Shown piece by piece: positions 53,418-63,958 of a stretch of 64,000 bases of DNA. Numbering within the stretch: position 1 is the first letter of the stretch; each line of letters begins with the position of its first letter. The notes under the pieces were generated by a model. It saw only the letters and a program-made list of their open reading frames with translations. It did no database searches and was not told the DNA's origin. The DNA comes from Parapusillimonas granuli. GTDB lineage: Bacteria > Pseudomonadota > Gammaproteobacteria > Burkholderiales > Burkholderiaceae_B. The DNA lies in the NCBI RefSeq assembly GCF_013416525.1, contig NZ_JACCEM010000002.1, positions 124,001 through 188,000 on the forward strand, written 5' to 3'. Both the position numbers and the translations under genes were made by a program.

Positions 53418-54409
53418 CCATGAACCAACAAGACGCCGTCCTCGACGTGCAGGGGCTGAATGTCGACATCGACACCCCGCGCGGGGTGCTGCACGCGGTG
53501 CGCAACGTGTCCTTCCAAGTCAGGCGGGGCGAGACGCTCTGCCTGGTGGGGGAATCCGGTTGCGGCAAATCCATGACCTCGCTGTCGCTGATGGGCCTGC
53601 TGCCGCGCCAGGCCAGGCGCAGCAGCAGGAAGCTCAGCTTCATGGGCGAAGACCTCAGCACCGCGAAGAAGGGGCGCATCAACGCCCTGCGCGGCGACAA
53701 GATGGCCATGATCTTCCAGGAGCCCATGACCGCCCTGAACCCGGCCTACACGATAGGCGAGCAGCTCACCGAGCACTACATCCACCACCGCCGGGCCTCG
53801 GCCGCGCAGGCGCGGGCGCGCGCCATCGAGCTGCTCGACAAGGTCGGGATCGCGTCGGCCGGGCAAAGGCTGGGGCAATACCCCCACCAGCTGTCGGGCG
53901 GGCTGCGCCAGCGCGTCATGATCGCCATGGCGCTGATGTGCGGGCCGGAGCTCCTGATCGCCGACGAGCCCAGCACGGCGCTGGACGTCACCATCCAGGC
54001 CCAGATCCTGCGGCTGCTTGCCGACCTGCAGCAGGAACTCGGCATCGCGATGGTGCTGATCACCCACGACCTCGGGGTGGTCGCCCGCATCGCCGACCGG
54101 GTCGCCATCATGTATGCGGGCGAAATCATGGAAGAAGGCCCCGTCGAGCACATCTTCGCGCGACCCCGGCATCCTTATACGCAAGGGCTGCTCAGCTGCA
54201 TACCCGTGCCGGGCCACACGCCCCACGGCGGCAAGCTGGGCACCATACCGGGCGTCGTCCCGTCGCTCATCGGCGACCTGCAGGGCTGCGCCTTCCGCGA
54301 GCGCTGCGCCTACGCCGAACCCTCCTGCGCGCGCACGGTGCCCATACACGGCACCGCCGAAGGGCAAAGCTGGCGGTGCATCCGGAACGGAGCGGAGGTG
54401 ACGGCATGA
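53414..54409 (+). CDS. Peptide ABC importer ATPase (DppD family)
   Basis: 331 residues from the ATG at 53414 (MTMNQQDAVLDVQGL). Walker A GESGCGKSM, signature LSGGLRQRVMIAMAL, Walker B LLIADEPSTALDVTIQ, H-loop LITHDLGVVA. The C-terminal oligopeptide/dipeptide-transporter extension has the cysteines GCAFRERCAYAEPSC that may bind an iron-sulphur cluster in this family. Confidence 0.95.
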   Translation: MTMNQQDAVLDVQGLNVDIDTPRGVLHAVRNVSFQVRRGETLCLVGESGCGKSMTSLSLMGLLPRQARRSSRKLSFMGEDLSTAKKGRINALRGDKMAMIFQEPMTALNPAYTIGEQLTEHYIHHRRASAAQARARAIELLDKVGIASAGQRLGQYPHQLSGGLRQRVMIAMALMCGPELLIADEPSTALDVTIQAQILRLLADLQQELGIAMVLITHDLGVVARIADRVAIMYAGEIMEEGPVEHIFARPRHPYTQGLLSCIPVPGHTPHGGKLGTIPGVVPSLIGDLQGCAFRERCAYAEPSCARTVPIHGTAEGQSWRCIRNGAEVTA

Positions 54410-55383
54410 GCGCACTGATCGAAGCACGGCAGCTGTACCGCTCCTTCACCGTGAACGCCGGCATGTTCAAGGCCAAGCAGACGCTGCACGCCGTGAACGG
54501 GGTCGACCTGAGCGTGCAGCGCGGCGACGTCCTGGGCATCGTGGGCGAATCGGGCTGCGGCAAGTCCACCCTGGCGCGCATGCTGCTCGGCCTGACGCCG
54601 CCCAGCTCGGGCAGCATCGCCATAGAAGGCCGCGACATCTCCAGCATCAGCCGGCTCGAGCTCGCGCGGCGCGTGCAGCCCATCTTCCAGGACCCGTACT
54701 CCTCGCTCAACCCGCGCCGCAGCATCGCTTCCATCGTGAGCTTCCCGCTGGACGTCCACCGCATCGGCACGGCGGCGGAACGGCGCCGCAAGGCCTGTGA
54801 GATGCTGGAGCGGGTGGGCCTGCCGCTGCGCTATGCGGACAACACGCCCGGGCAGCTGTCGGGCGGTCAGCGGCAGCGCGTCGCCATCGCGCGCGCCCTG
54901 GTCATGCAGCCGGAAATCGTGGTCTGCGACGAGCCCACGTCCGCGCTCGACGTGTCCGTGCAGGCCCAGATCCTGAACCTGCTGATGGACTTGCGGCAGG
55001 AATTCAACCTGACCTACATCTTCATCAGCCACAACCTGGCGGTGGTCGATCACATCGCCAGCCACGTCGCCGTCATGTACCTGGGACGCGTGGTGGAATT
55101 CAAGGAAGCCGCCGACCTCTTCGGGCGCCCGGAGCATCCTTACACGCGCGCCCTGCTCGATTCGGTGCTGACGCCCGAGACCGGGCTGGGCATACCCGAT
55201 ACGGGACTGGGGCTGTCCTTTCCCGATCCGATCAATCCGCCGCCGGGCTGCGCCTTTCATCCACGCTGCCCCCAGCGCCTGCCCCAGTGCTCCAGCCTGC
55301 GCCCGGAACTGGACGGCACCGGACTCGGCCAGGTGGCCTGCCATCTATATTCATCCAAAGCAGAAGAAGGACTTGTTTCATGA
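54406..55383 (+). CDS. Peptide ABC importer ATPase (DppF family)
   Basis: 325 residues from the ATG at 54406. Walker A GESGCGKST, Q-loop IFQDPYSSLNPR, signature LSGGQRQRVAIARAL, Walker B IVVCDEPTSALDVSVQ, H-loop FISHNLAVVDH. The C-terminal extension GCAFHPRCPQRLPQCSS is typical. It pairs with the DppD-like ATPase; ATGA overlaps on both sides. Confidence 0.95.
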   Translation: MSALIEARQLYRSFTVNAGMFKAKQTLHAVNGVDLSVQRGDVLGIVGESGCGKSTLARMLLGLTPPSSGSIAIEGRDISSISRLELARRVQPIFQDPYSSLNPRRSIASIVSFPLDVHRIGTAAERRRKACEMLERVGLPLRYADNTPGQLSGGQRQRVAIARALVMQPEIVVCDEPTSALDVSVQAQILNLLMDLRQEFNLTYIFISHNLAVVDHIASHVAVMYLGRVVEFKEAADLFGRPEHPYTRALLDSVLTPETGLGIPDTGLGLSFPDPINPPPGCAFHPRCPQRLPQCSSLRPELDGTGLGQVACHLYSSKAEEGLVS

Positions 55384-56765
55384 CTCGCGACCAAGCCATC
55401 GCCCACGCACACGAGTGTTTCGACTCCGGCCGATTCAAGCAGACGCTTGCAAGGCGGATATCCATGCCAACGGAAAGCCAGAATCCGGAACGGGCGTCCG
55501 TGCTGGCCGGCTATCTGCAGGACGAGATCCGCCCCGCCTTCGAAGCCATGGGCTTCAGCTGCCGGACGTTGACCCATCCCAAGGCGCAGGCGCCCTTTCT
55601 CTTCGCCCAGCGGATCGAAGACCCATCCCTGCCCACCGTCCTGGGCTACGGCCACGGCGACGTCATCCGCGGCCTGGAAAGCGAATGGAAGCCCGGCGTG
55701 GGCCCCTGGTCGCTGACCGAGTCCGGGGGCTGCTGGTACGGGCGCGGCATCGCCGACAACAAAGGCCAGCATTCCGTCAACATGGACGCCATGCGCGCCG
55801 TGCTCGAAACGCGCGGACGCCTGGGCTTCAATGCCAAGTATCTGGTCGAGATGGGCGAGGAAACCGGTTCCTCGGGCCTGCGCGAGCTGTGCGACGAACA
55901 CCGCGACCTGTTCAAGGCCGACCTGCTCATCGCCTCGGACGGCCCACGGCTCCGGGCCGAGCGCCCCACCGTGTTCCTGGGTTCGCGCGGCAGCGTGAAC
56001 TTCGACCTCGTCATCCAGGCGCGCGACGGCGGCCATCATTCCGGCAACTGGGGCGGCCTGATCTCCAATCCCGGCATACAGCTCGCCCATGCGATCTCCA
56101 GCATCGTGTCCGCCACCGGCCAGATCCGCATCCATGAATGGGTGCCCAGGGAATTGCCCGATTCCGTGCGGCGGGCGCTGGCCGACTGTGAAGTCGACGG
56201 CGGCGCCGACGGCCCGGTCGTCGAGCCCTGGTGGGGCGAGCCGGGCCTGACTCCCGCCGAGCGGGTGTTCGGCTGGTGCTCTTTCGAGGTCCTGGCCTAC
56301 AAGACCGGCAACCCCGAGACACCCGTGAACGCCATCCCCCCGCGCGCCTGGGCGCGCTGCCAGCTGCGCTTCGTGGTGGGCATCGACCCGGAAGAAATCC
56401 TGCCCGCCCTGCGCCGCCACCTGGACCGCCACGGCTTCCCCATGGTCCAGATCCAGAGCACGCGGGAAACCATGTTCCAAGCGACCCGCATCGACCCGGA
56501 CGACAGCTGGGTGCAATGGGCGGTGGCATCGATTGCGCGCAGCACGGGCAAGAAACCGGCGGTGCTGCCCAACCTGGGCGGCTCATTGCCCAACGACATC
56601 TTCACCGACGTGCTCGGGCTGCGCACGATCTGGGTGCCTCATTCCTATCCGGGGTGCTCGCAGCACGCGCCGAACGAGCACCTGCCGCCCTCCATCCTGC
56701 GCGAAGGGCTGGGCTTGATGGCCGGCCTGTACTGGGACCTGGGCGACGGCAACACGCCGGCTTGA
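55380..56765 (+). CDS. M20-family zinc dipeptidase linked to the peptide importer
   Basis: 461 residues from the ATG at 55380, coupled by ATGA to the ATPase gene. Zinc-site motifs: HGD in VLGYGHGDVIRG, Asp in GRGIADNKGQHSVN, Glu pair in LVEMGEETGSSGL, Asp in LLIASDGPRL, and a late His in CSQHAPNEHL. The dimerisation domain begins VNFDLVIQARDGGHHSGNWGG. It probably hydrolyses what the importer brings in. Confidence 0.92.
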   Translation: MTRDQAIAHAHECFDSGRFKQTLARRISMPTESQNPERASVLAGYLQDEIRPAFEAMGFSCRTLTHPKAQAPFLFAQRIEDPSLPTVLGYGHGDVIRGLESEWKPGVGPWSLTESGGCWYGRGIADNKGQHSVNMDAMRAVLETRGRLGFNAKYLVEMGEETGSSGLRELCDEHRDLFKADLLIASDGPRLRAERPTVFLGSRGSVNFDLVIQARDGGHHSGNWGGLISNPGIQLAHAISSIVSATGQIRIHEWVPRELPDSVRRALADCEVDGGADGPVVEPWWGEPGLTPAERVFGWCSFEVLAYKTGNPETPVNAIPPRAWARCQLRFVVGIDPEEILPALRRHLDRHGFPMVQIQSTRETMFQATRIDPDDSWVQWAVASIARSTGKKPAVLPNLGGSLPNDIFTDVLGLRTIWVPHSYPGCSQHAPNEHLPPSILREGLGLMAGLYWDLGDGNTPA

Positions 56766-56818
56766 CGCGGGCGCGGCAGGATGTTGCTGAAAGGTAATAA
56801 TCCTGCCCAATTCCGAGT

Positions 56819-56838
56819 GGCCGCCGGCCACGGCGGCC
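56819..56838. terminator. Perfect hairpin after the peptide importer operon
   Basis: GGCCGCCG (56819-56826) and CGGCGGCC (56831-56838) form an 8-bp stem with a GCCA loop, 54 bases after the dipeptidase stop. The following sequence TTCGGGTT is only weakly T-rich. The rest of 56766-56949 shows no gene. Confidence 0.55.
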
Positions 56839-56949
56839 TTCGGGTTACCTGCCGTTTCGGGCGGTCAATACTTCCCACAGAATAGGCTTGTGGTCCTCCG
56901 GGATGTTGGCATCATGGACTTTCACCCATGGCAACAGACAGGAGATTGC

Positions 56950-57360
56950 ATGCACAAGCGTATCATCACCAGCGTCACCACCGTGCTCACCGGCGCCGCC
57001 CTGGCCTTCGGCGGCGCCGCCCTCGCGCAGCAGCCGGCCGCCGGGGCGCCGGCCGCCGGAGCGCCGCCGGTTCCGGCGGCCGCGGGGATGAATGTACCCA
57101 CGCCCGATTACTCGGATGCGCAACTGAAGCGCTTCGTGAGCGCCACGCAGAAAGTGGCGTTGATTTCGCAGGAATACACGCCCAAGCTGGAAGCCACGCG
57201 CGACGAATCGGCCCGCAAGACGGTGTTCGAGGAAGCCGACGGGAAAATGGTCAAGGCGGTGCACGACGAAGGCATGACGGTGGACCAGTTCAATGGCATC
57301 AACCAGGCGGTGCAGCGCGACCCCGAGCTGGCGCGCCGCGTCCGGGACCTTGCGGGCTAG
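56950..57360 (+). CDS. Secreted DUF4168-like protein
   Basis: 136 residues from the ATG at 56950 (MHKRIITSVTTVLTGAAL), preceded by CAGGAGATTG; a longer frame upstream has no ribosome site. A signal peptide (cleavage near GAALAQQ) is followed by an Ala/Gly/Pro-rich stretch and then a helical domain of about 85 residues (YSDAQLKRFVSATQKVALISQEY, MTVDQFNGINQAVQRDPELARRV). This matches the DUF4168 family of periplasmic proteins; the function is unknown. Confidence 0.85.
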   Translation: MHKRIITSVTTVLTGAALAFGGAALAQQPAAGAPAAGAPPVPAAAGMNVPTPDYSDAQLKRFVSATQKVALISQEYTPKLEATRDESARKTVFEEADGKMVKAVHDEGMTVDQFNGINQAVQRDPELARRVRDLAG

Positions 57361-57383
57361 GGTCCGTCAGCGCTGACGGGCCC
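57358..57383. repeat. Stop-codon palindrome after the DUF4168-like gene
   Basis: The TAG stop at 57358-57360 leads into GGGTCCGTCAGC / GCTGACGGGCCC (57360-57383), an almost perfect palindrome with one T-G mismatch. It lies between convergent genes and is the most symmetrical copy of the element also seen at 22811, 43017 and 61817. Confidence 0.6.
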
Positions 57384-57395
57384 GGGGCGGACCGG

Positions 57396-59516
57396 TCAAG
57401 CGGACGGCACCGCCCCCAGACGCAGCCCGGCGGGCGGGCGTTCGTCGTCTTCATCTTCCCCAGCGCCGGCCCCGCGGGCCGCGGCCGCAGATGACAGGTA
57501 GCTTGCCTCGGCCTGCATCTCCACCACCACGCCCGAACCCGGAGCCAGCCGGAACACCGCCACGGCCTCCGTCAGCCTGGTGGCCTGATCCTGCAGCGAA
57601 CCCGCCGCGGCGGCGGCCTGTTCGACCAGGGCGGCGTTCTGCTGAGTGACCTCGTCCATTTGCGACACCGCGAGATTGATCTGGTCGATGCCGGTGGACT
57701 GCTCGTCGGACGCGGCCGAGATTTCCTTGATGATCTCGGTCACGCGCCCCACCGAGGCGAGGAGCTCCTGCATCGTGCTTCCCGCGCCTTCCACCTGCTT
57801 CGCCCCGTTCGTCACTTCGGCGATCGAGCTTTCGATGAGGTTCTTGATTTCCTTGGCGGCCTCGGCGCTGCGCTGGGCCAGGGAGCGGACCTCGGACGCC
57901 ACCACGGCGAAGCCGCGGCCCTGTTCGCCCGCGCGCGCCGCCTCGACCGCGGCATTGAGCGCCAGGATGTTGGTCTGGAAGGCGATGCTGTCGATCACGC
58001 CGACGATCTCGCCTATCTTGCCCGAGCTGTCGGAAATGCGATGCATGGTGTCGACGACCCGGGAGACGACTTCCTCGCCGCGGTGGGCCACGTCGGAAGC
58101 GTCGACCGCCAGGGTGTTGGCCTGCCGCGCGTGGTCGGAGTTCTGCTTCACGGTCGCGGCCAGCTGCTCCATGCTGGCCGCCGTTTCTTGCAGCGACGCC
58201 GCCTGTTCTTCGGTGCGGCTGGAAAGATCGGTGTTGCCCGCCGCGATTTCGCTGGCGCCTATGCTGATTTCTTCGACGCTGGCGCGCACCGCGGCGATGG
58301 TGCGCGCAAGGCTTTGCTGCGTGCGCTTGGCGTTGCCCAGCAGCACGTGGACCTCGTTGCGGCTGTGGGACGGGACGTCGGGCACGCGGGCGGTCAGGTC
58401 GCCCTGGCCGAGCTTGTCCATGACGTCCATGACCTGGCGGACCGGCCGCAAGGTGCGGGCCGCCAGCCAGCCCACCAGCAGCGAAATGAGCAGCGTGCCG
58501 GCCAGCATCAGCGCCGCCTGCTGCGTCAGCTGCCGCATGCTGGCCTGCAGGAACTCGGATTTTTCGCCCACGCCGTAGACGACCCAGTCCCAGCCGTCCA
58601 CGGATTCCCAGGCGATGAACTGGTCGACCGGTTCAGAGCCGTTGCTGAGGCTGACTTCCGCCACGCCGCGCGGCTGGGAAATGAGCTCCGGCAGTTTGGC
58701 CACGGCCTCGCCCGGGACGTCGCCCGCCTGGGCGTCGGCCAGCGGCACCAGCTTGCCGTCGCCCGTCTTTTGCAGGATGCCGAGCCGGCCGAATTCGGCC
58801 ACGTTGACGGAGCGCACCCACATCAACAGCTGCTGGACCTGGACGTCGATGGGAACGCGCACCGAGAGGCCGCCGAAAACCTGGCCGGCATCATCGTAGA
58901 GCGGTTCGATGCTCATGGTGTACCAGCGGCCGTTGCGCTGCACGATCCCCGTGTAGGGGTTGCCGGCGTCGAGCGAGCGCGCCAGGATGTCGTGCTTGTT
59001 GACCGCGCTGCCGGTCATGAACCGCCCCTCGTTGTCTTGCAGCAGCGTGGCGGCACGCAGCCATTGGTCGTCCTTGCGCACGAGCACGGCCGCATCCGCG
59101 CCGGTGTTTTCGCGGACCCTGTTCAGCAGGTCGACGTCGCCGTTCAGGATGTGATCGCCGACGACCAGCAGCGGAATCTGCGTGCCGTCGTCGAGTTCGA
59201 CCATGGTGCCGTCCCGCTGCGGCGCTCCGCCCAATTCGCGCTTCAGCACGGGAAGGATGTCCGTCCCTTGCCGGCTGGCGCTGGAAAACAGCATCGACAA
59301 CGATTGTTCGACGGACTGCAATGACGCGGCCATTTCCCGCTGCACCGCTTCGACCGCTTGCTGCCGGCTCTGCACGGCGCCCACGATGCTGATCGTCACC
59401 ATGACCGCCACCGCGACCAGCGTCGTGACCCAGAACAGCTTTATGGCCAGCGAACGCCGGCCCATCCACCCGATCGACATCGCGGGGCTTTTGCCCCCTG
59501 CATGTGTTGTCCCCAT
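57396..59516 (-). CDS. Methyl-accepting chemotaxis protein with periplasmic Cache-type sensor
   Basis: 706 residues from the ATG at 59516 (a GTG one codon earlier is also possible; AAGGA lies upstream). Membrane segment at about 30-50 ([19 protein letters not shown]), a periplasmic sensor of about 280 residues with [21 protein letters not shown] (Cache_3/Cache_2-like), a second membrane segment ([19 protein letters not shown]), HAMP, then the signalling domain with the hairpin tip [19 protein letters not shown]. No CheR-binding NWETF pentapeptide ends the protein. No other chemotaxis genes are nearby. Confidence 0.93.
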   Translation of the reverse strand: MGTTHAGGKSPAMSIGWMGRRSLAIKLFWVTTLVAVAVMVTISIVGAVQSRQQAVEAVQREMAASLQSVEQSLSMLFSSASRQGTDILPVLKRELGGAPQRDGTMVELDDGTQIPLLVVGDHILNGDVDLLNRVRENTGADAAVLVRKDDQWLRAATLLQDNEGRFMTGSAVNKHDILARSLDAGNPYTGIVQRNGRWYTMSIEPLYDDAGQVFGGLSVRVPIDVQVQQLLMWVRSVNVAEFGRLGILQKTGDGKLVPLADAQAGDVPGEAVAKLPELISQPRGVAEVSLSNGSEPVDQFIAWESVDGWDWVVYGVGEKSEFLQASMRQLTQQAALMLAGTLLISLLVGWLAARTLRPVRQVMDVMDKLGQGDLTARVPDVPSHSRNEVHVLLGNAKRTQQSLARTIAAVRASVEEISIGASEIAAGNTDLSSRTEEQAASLQETAASMEQLAATVKQNSDHARQANTLAVDASDVAHRGEEVVSRVVDTMHRISDSSGKIGEIVGVIDSIAFQTNILALNAAVEAARAGEQGRGFAVVASEVRSLAQRSAEAAKEIKNLIESSIAEVTNGAKQVEGAGSTMQELLASVGRVTEIIKEISAASDEQSTGIDQINLAVSQMDEVTQQNAALVEQAAAAAGSLQDQATRLTEAVAVFRLAPGSGVVVEMQAEASYLSSAAAARGAGAGEDEDDERPPAGLRLGAVPSA

Positions 59517-59631
59517 CACGGTTTTCCTTGTAAGAAAATGCTTATGGCTTTGCCATAATTTACGGACTATGATGCATTGACTTTACGGTTTTGCCGCTAG
59601 GGGATTTCCTGGGGTTACGTCTTCGGCCCTT

Positions 59632-61062
59632 CTACAACGCGAACAGCATGACGCGCTGCACGAGCTCCTGCACCGTCATCATTTCGCCGTTCAAGGTCAC
59701 TTTGTGGTCCCGATACAGCACCGATCCTGCCGCGACGTCGCCGTCCAGCTTCACCAGGCCGGCTTGCTGAAGCTGGCCGACGTACTGGTCGTAGAGCTCG
59801 CTGCCCATCATTTCCATCTGCAGGCGGTCGTCGGTGCCTTCCCCCGCCTGCCCGAAAGCCTGCACGAACATGGCCTTGGAAAGCTTCAGGTCCAGGCCCG
59901 CGAGCTGGATGATTTCCGACAGCAGGGTCTCGACGTCCTGCGTCTTGGGGTCGCTGGGCGCGGCCAGGTCCAGCTGGACGCGCAGCGAACTTTCGCCTTT
60001 CTCGTTCTTCCAGACGATGGGATCGATGACGATGGACGGCTTGGGAACCAGCAGCGCCATGGCCCGGTCGCGCAGCAGGGCTTCCTCTTCTTCCGTCATG
60101 CTGAACTGGTCGGTTCCGTATTTGGCCTGTATGGCGTCGTATTCGGCGGCCAGCGCGGTGAAGGCGGATGCGTCCAGGCGAAGGATCTTGCCGCCCGCGG
60201 TGAAGCTGCCCAGCTCGATGGCGCCGGCCGCCACCCGCCCGAAGTCGTAGCGGATGGCGCCGTCCATCATGTTCCCGACCTGGGTCGCGTCCATGGTGAT
60301 CGCGACCTTGCCGAGCTTCAAGGGCTCGGCGGCGTGCTCGTCGACGATGACTTCCGCCGCCGTCAGGCTGTTTTGCTGGCGCACCGAGTCGTCGGCCCGC
60401 GTGGCGTTCTGGGTTTCGATGCGCACGTCGCGCAGCGACAGGCTGTCGTCGCCGGCGCTGTCGGAGAAGTCCAGGGCGTCGAAGCCGCCGCGCGCGGAGA
60501 CGTCTTTGAAGTCATTACCGAAGAGCATGGAGACGGCGCCGCCGCTGAAGGAAAGCTTGCGGCCGCCCTCCGAGAGCTCGGTGGGCAGGAATGTCCATTC
60601 AGCGCTGCCCTTGCCGCCGAACTCGATGCGAGTCCGCACCTGGATGGGCGAGGCGCCCTTCTGGCTGTCCATCCAGGCCTGCACCGTGCGCGTGGGCAGC
60701 AGTTCGCTGCGGCTCAGCGCAAGCACGGGGAGCAGCTGGCCTTCGCGCAGGGCTTCCCAGGGCAAGGGACCGTGCAGCACGCGGTCTTTCAGCATCAGGT
60801 CATACGGCTTGCCGGCCGCGTCCTTGATGCGGAAGGTGTAGACGATGTCGGAAGAGAACAGGCCGCGCTCGTATTTGTTGATTTCGATATTGAGGCTGTC
60901 CCGGGCCATGTTCGGCCCCAGCAGCTTGGCCATGCGCTCGTTGGACTGCGCCACCAGGCGTTCGACCGTGGCCTGCACTTCTTTCCCTACATACCATGTG
61001 GACCCCACATAAGCCGCCCCCAGGACGATCACCGTCGCAGCCAGCAACTTGCCTTTGTTCAT
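59632..61062 (-). CDS. YdgA-like (DUF945) protein
   Basis: 476 residues. A single N-terminal membrane segment (LLAATVIVLGAAYVGSTWYVG) anchors a long periplasmic region. The segment YERGLFSSDIVYTFRIKDAAG and the overall length match the YdgA/DUF945 family. The C-terminus repeats short beta-type patterns (VLYRDHKVTLNGEMMTVQELV). The function of the family is not established. Confidence 0.85.
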   Translation of the reverse strand: MNKGKLLAATVIVLGAAYVGSTWYVGKEVQATVERLVAQSNERMAKLLGPNMARDSLNIEINKYERGLFSSDIVYTFRIKDAAGKPYDLMLKDRVLHGPLPWEALREGQLLPVLALSRSELLPTRTVQAWMDSQKGASPIQVRTRIEFGGKGSAEWTFLPTELSEGGRKLSFSGGAVSMLFGNDFKDVSARGGFDALDFSDSAGDDSLSLRDVRIETQNATRADDSVRQQNSLTAAEVIVDEHAAEPLKLGKVAITMDATQVGNMMDGAIRYDFGRVAAGAIELGSFTAGGKILRLDASAFTALAAEYDAIQAKYGTDQFSMTEEEEALLRDRAMALLVPKPSIVIDPIVWKNEKGESSLRVQLDLAAPSDPKTQDVETLLSEIIQLAGLDLKLSKAMFVQAFGQAGEGTDDRLQMEMMGSELYDQYVGQLQQAGLVKLDGDVAAGSVLYRDHKVTLNGEMMTVQELVQRVMLFAL

Positions 61063-61195
61063 TTAGCCCTCTTTTTGCGATCAACAAATCGATTCATTTA
61101 ACCACGAATGCGGACCCCGTTGCGCCCGGGAACGATGCTGCCCTACCATGTACGGCACACCCCCTGACAACGACGACCCTGGACGAGACGCCGAC

Positions 61196-61795
61196 ATGAC
61201 CGACACGCTGGATTTTTATTTCGATTTTTCATCGCCCTACGGGTATTTCGCCAGCACGGCCATCGAGCAGCTGGCCGCCGACATACGAAGAACGGTGCGC
61301 TGGCGGCCGATACTGCTGGGCCCCATGTTCAAGGCCATGGGCTCGGGCCCGCTAGTGGAAATCCCCCTGAAGGGCGCTTATGCCCGCCACGACATCGCGC
61401 GCAGCGCCCGCCTGTTCGGCATTCCCTATCGTGAGCCGGCCGTGTTTCCCATCGCCGCGGTGGCGGCCTCGCGCGCCGCGCTGCTGTTGCAGGAAGACGA
61501 CCCGCAACAGGCGGCCGAATTCATCAAGCGAGTGTACCGGGCGTACTTCGCCGAGGGGCGGGACATCACCGACATGGACGTCCTGGTGGCGGCGGCGGAC
61601 CAGGCGGGCGCGGACGGAAGCCGGCTGCCGGCGGGCGTCGCCACGGATCGCATCAAGAGCCGGCTGAAGGAAGAGGTGGACGCCGCCATGGCGCGCGGCG
61701 TGTTCGGTTCGCCCTACATGATCGTGGACGGCGAGCCGTTCTGGGGCTTCGACCGGTTCGAGCACATACGGAAGTGGGCGGCCTCGGCGAGCTAA
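61196..61795 (+). CDS. 2-hydroxychromene-2-carboxylate isomerase-like (DsbA-fold) protein
   Basis: 199 residues from the ATG at 61196 (MTDTLDFYFDFSSPYGYF); the 16-codon extension upstream is unsupported. FSSPYGYFAS carries the serine in the place of the DsbA cysteines, as in glutathione-dependent HCCA isomerase (NahD), and FGSPYMIVDGEPFWGFDRFEHI is the conserved C-terminal part. It isomerises a ring-opened aromatic intermediate using glutathione in known members. The substrate is unknown here, and no naphthalene genes are nearby. Confidence 0.88.
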   Translation: MTDTLDFYFDFSSPYGYFASTAIEQLAADIRRTVRWRPILLGPMFKAMGSGPLVEIPLKGAYARHDIARSARLFGIPYREPAVFPIAAVAASRAALLLQEDDPQQAAEFIKRVYRAYFAEGRDITDMDVLVAAADQAGADGSRLPAGVATDRIKSRLKEEVDAAMARGVFGSPYMIVDGEPFWGFDRFEHIRKWAASAS

Positions 61796-61816
61796 TAGCC
61801 GTGCCGCCCGCCTTAC

Positions 61817-61873
61817 AGCGTTAGCAGGCTCTAGGGCCTGTTGACGCTAAAAGGTAGGCGTCACTGGCCCTAG
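61817..61873. repeat. Composite stop-codon palindrome between convergent genes
   Basis: AGCGTTAGCAGGC (61817-61829) pairs with GCCTGTTGACGCT (61836-61848) allowing G-U pairs. An overlapping arm TAGGGCC (61832-61838) matches GGCCCTA (61866-61872), where the minus-strand TAG is the maiA stop. It combines two copies of the element seen at 22811 and 57358. Confidence 0.5.
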
Positions 61874-62517
61874 GCTTCGGCGTCGGGCTGCCGCGACGGC
61901 GCCGCCCTCTGGAAGGCCTCGAGTTCGGCGCAGGCGGCGTCGATGCGGACGATCGTCGGGAAGGCGCTTTCATCGCAATTGAAGCGCCGCGCATTGAACA
62001 ACTGCGGCACCAGGCAGGCATCGGCCATGCCCGGCTGGTCGCCATGGCAGAAACGCCCCGTCTGGTCGCTGCGCGCCAGCATCGCCTCGACCGCCGTCAG
62101 CCCCGTTTGTATCCAGTGGCGATACCAGGCGTTCTTCGCTTCTTCGTCGACGCCCAGCGTGTGCTTCAGGTATTTCAAGACGCGCAGGTTGTTCAAAGGA
62201 TGGACATCGCAAGCGATGGTCTGGGCGATGGCGCGCACGCGCGCGCGGCCTTGCGCGTCGGCCGGCAGCAGGGCGGGTTCCGGGCGGGTTTCCTCCAGGT
62301 ACTCCAGTATGGCCATGGACTGGCCCACCGCCAGGTCGCCGTCGACCAGCGTCGGCACCAGTTCGGTCGGGTTCAGGGCTTGATAGCTCTCGGAATGCTG
62401 CTGCCCGCCGTCCTTGAGCAGATGCACCGAAACGCTTTCGTAGGCGATGTTCTTGAGGCTCAGCGCGATGCGCACCCGATACGCGGCGGAGCTGCGAAAA
62501 TAACCGTACAGTTTCAT
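61870..62517 (-). CDS. maiA: Maleylacetoacetate isomerase (zeta-class glutathione transferase)
   Basis: 215 residues. The zeta-class signature [18 protein letters not shown] near the N-terminus and [24 protein letters not shown] are clear, with a C-terminal GST domain ([16 protein letters not shown]). It converts maleylacetoacetate to fumarylacetoacetate (or maleylpyruvate to fumarylpyruvate) with glutathione. It is encoded last after fkpB and ispH, with a 4-base overlap with the ispH stop. The FAH-family gene at 23400 is distant and need not be its partner. Confidence 0.9.
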   Translation of the reverse strand: MKLYGYFRSSAAYRVRIALSLKNIAYESVSVHLLKDGGQQHSESYQALNPTELVPTLVDGDLAVGQSMAILEYLEETRPEPALLPADAQGRARVRAIAQTIACDVHPLNNLRVLKYLKHTLGVDEEAKNAWYRHWIQTGLTAVEAMLARSDQTGRFCHGDQPGMADACLVPQLFNARRFNCDESAFPTIVRIDAACAELEAFQRAAPSRQPDAEA

Positions 62518-63482
62518 GGGGTTTCCTTGATTTTCCGGGAGAGCTCCCTGGGCAGCGGGAACGATACGTTTTCGGGCGCGCCGTCCAGCGTGCGCACCGA
62601 CGCCGCGCCGAGTTCTTTCAGGCGGGCGATCACCCGCTGGACCAGGACTTCGGGCGCCGACGCCCCCGCCGTCACCCCGACGCGCTTGGCCTCGGCCAGC
62701 CAGGCGGGGTCTATCATGCCCGGGTCGTCGATGAGATAGGCCGCGGCCCCCTTGCGTTCCGCGACCTCCCGGAGGCGGTTGGAATTCGAGCTGTTGGGGC
62801 TGCCCACCACCAGCACCAGGTCGCAGGCGGGCGCCATGATCTTGACGGCGTCCTGGCGATTCTGCGTGGCATAGCAGATGTCGCTTTTCTTGGGCTCGAC
62901 GATGTCCGGAAAACGCGCGCGCAGGGCGGCCGCCACGATGGCGGCATCGTCGACGGACAGCGTCGTCTGGGTGACGAAGGCGAGATTCCCCGGGTCCTTG
63001 ACCTTCAGGGCGGCCACGTCGTCCGGTGTTTCGACCAGGTACATGCCTTCGTCGGCCTGCCCCAGGGTGCCTTCGACCTCGGGATGGCCTTTGTGGCCGA
63101 TCATGATGATTTCACGGCCCGCCTGCCGCATGCGGGCGACCTCGATGTGGACCTTGGTGACCAGCGGGCAGGTGGCGTCGAACACCTTCAGGCCCATGCG
63201 CTCGGCTTCGTCGCGCACTTCGCGCGAAACGCCGTGGGCGGAGAACACCACGATGGCTCCGGCCGGCACTTCGTGCAGCTCGTCGATGAAGATGGCGCCC
63301 TTGTTGCGCAGGTCTTGGACCACATAGCGGTTGTGCACGATTTCGTGGCGCACGTAAATGGGCGCGCCATGCAGTTCGAGCGCGCGCTCGACGATGTCGA
63401 TGGCGCGGTCCACCCCGGCGCAGAAGCCCCTGGGCTGGGCAAGGACGACTTCGATTTCCGGCGCCGCGTTGCTGTCCGGCAT
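62514..63482 (-). CDS. ispH: 4-hydroxy-3-methylbut-2-enyl diphosphate reductase
   Basis: 322 residues from the ATG at 63482 ([20 protein letters not shown]). Iron-sulphur cysteines lie in [24 protein letters not shown] and [27 protein letters not shown] binds the diphosphate. It is the last step of the MEP isoprenoid pathway, giving IPP and DMAPP. The start overlaps the fkpB stop (TAATG), the usual fkpB-ispH arrangement in proteobacteria. Confidence 0.97.
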   Translation of the reverse strand: MPDSNAAPEIEVVLAQPRGFCAGVDRAIDIVERALELHGAPIYVRHEIVHNRYVVQDLRNKGAIFIDELHEVPAGAIVVFSAHGVSREVRDEAERMGLKVFDATCPLVTKVHIEVARMRQAGREIIMIGHKGHPEVEGTLGQADEGMYLVETPDDVAALKVKDPGNLAFVTQTTLSVDDAAIVAAALRARFPDIVEPKKSDICYATQNRQDAVKIMAPACDLVLVVGSPNSSNSNRLREVAERKGAAAYLIDDPGMIDPAWLAEAKRVGVTAGASAPEVLVQRVIARLKELGAASVRTLDGAPENVSFPLPRELSRKIKETP

Positions 63483-63958
63483 TACAGGACCCCCAAGAGA
63501 TGAATGTCGATGCGCAGATCCGCGCCCGCCAGCGGATGGTTGAAGTCGAACAGGGCCAGGTCGCCTTCGACCTGCTTCAGCACCCCCGAATAGCGGCTGC
63601 CGTTGGGCGCCGGGAATTCCACCATGTCGCCGGGTTCGAATTCCATGCCGGGCTCGGCGTGGGCTTCCAGCACGGAACGCTTGACCCACTGGACCAGATC
63701 GGAATTGCGGTCGCCATAGGCCTGCGCCGCCGGGAGCTCGAAGGAAAAGCGCGCGCCCTCTTGCCGGTCCAGCAGGGCCGCTTCCATGCCGGGCGCCCAC
63801 TGGCCCGCCCCCATTTGCAGGGTGGCCGGCTTGCCGTCGAAGGTGTTGGCGAACGTGGAGCCCGCCGCCGGACCGGTGAGCAGATCGATGCGGTAATGCA
63901 GGGTCAGGTACGAATCAGGGCGGACAAAAGCTTTCACTGGTTCAGAGGTAGAAGTCAA
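63482..63958 (-). CDS. fkpB: FKBP-type peptidyl-prolyl isomerase, SlpA-like
   Basis: 158 residues from a TTG at 63958; a GTG seven codons later is an alternative and neither has a strong ribosome site. It has the SlpA-type FKBP fold with an inserted chaperone flap: [49 protein letters not shown] and [22 protein letters not shown]. It helps protein folding and is normally encoded before ispH. Upstream, 63959-64000 shows only an AT-rich leader. Confidence 0.93.
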   Translation of the reverse strand: MTSTSEPVKAFVRPDSYLTLHYRIDLLTGPAAGSTFANTFDGKPATLQMGAGQWAPGMEAALLDRQEGARFSFELPAAQAYGDRNSDLVQWVKRSVLEAHAEPGMEFEPGDMVEFPAPNGSRYSGVLKQVEGDLALFDFNHPLAGADLRIDIHLLGVL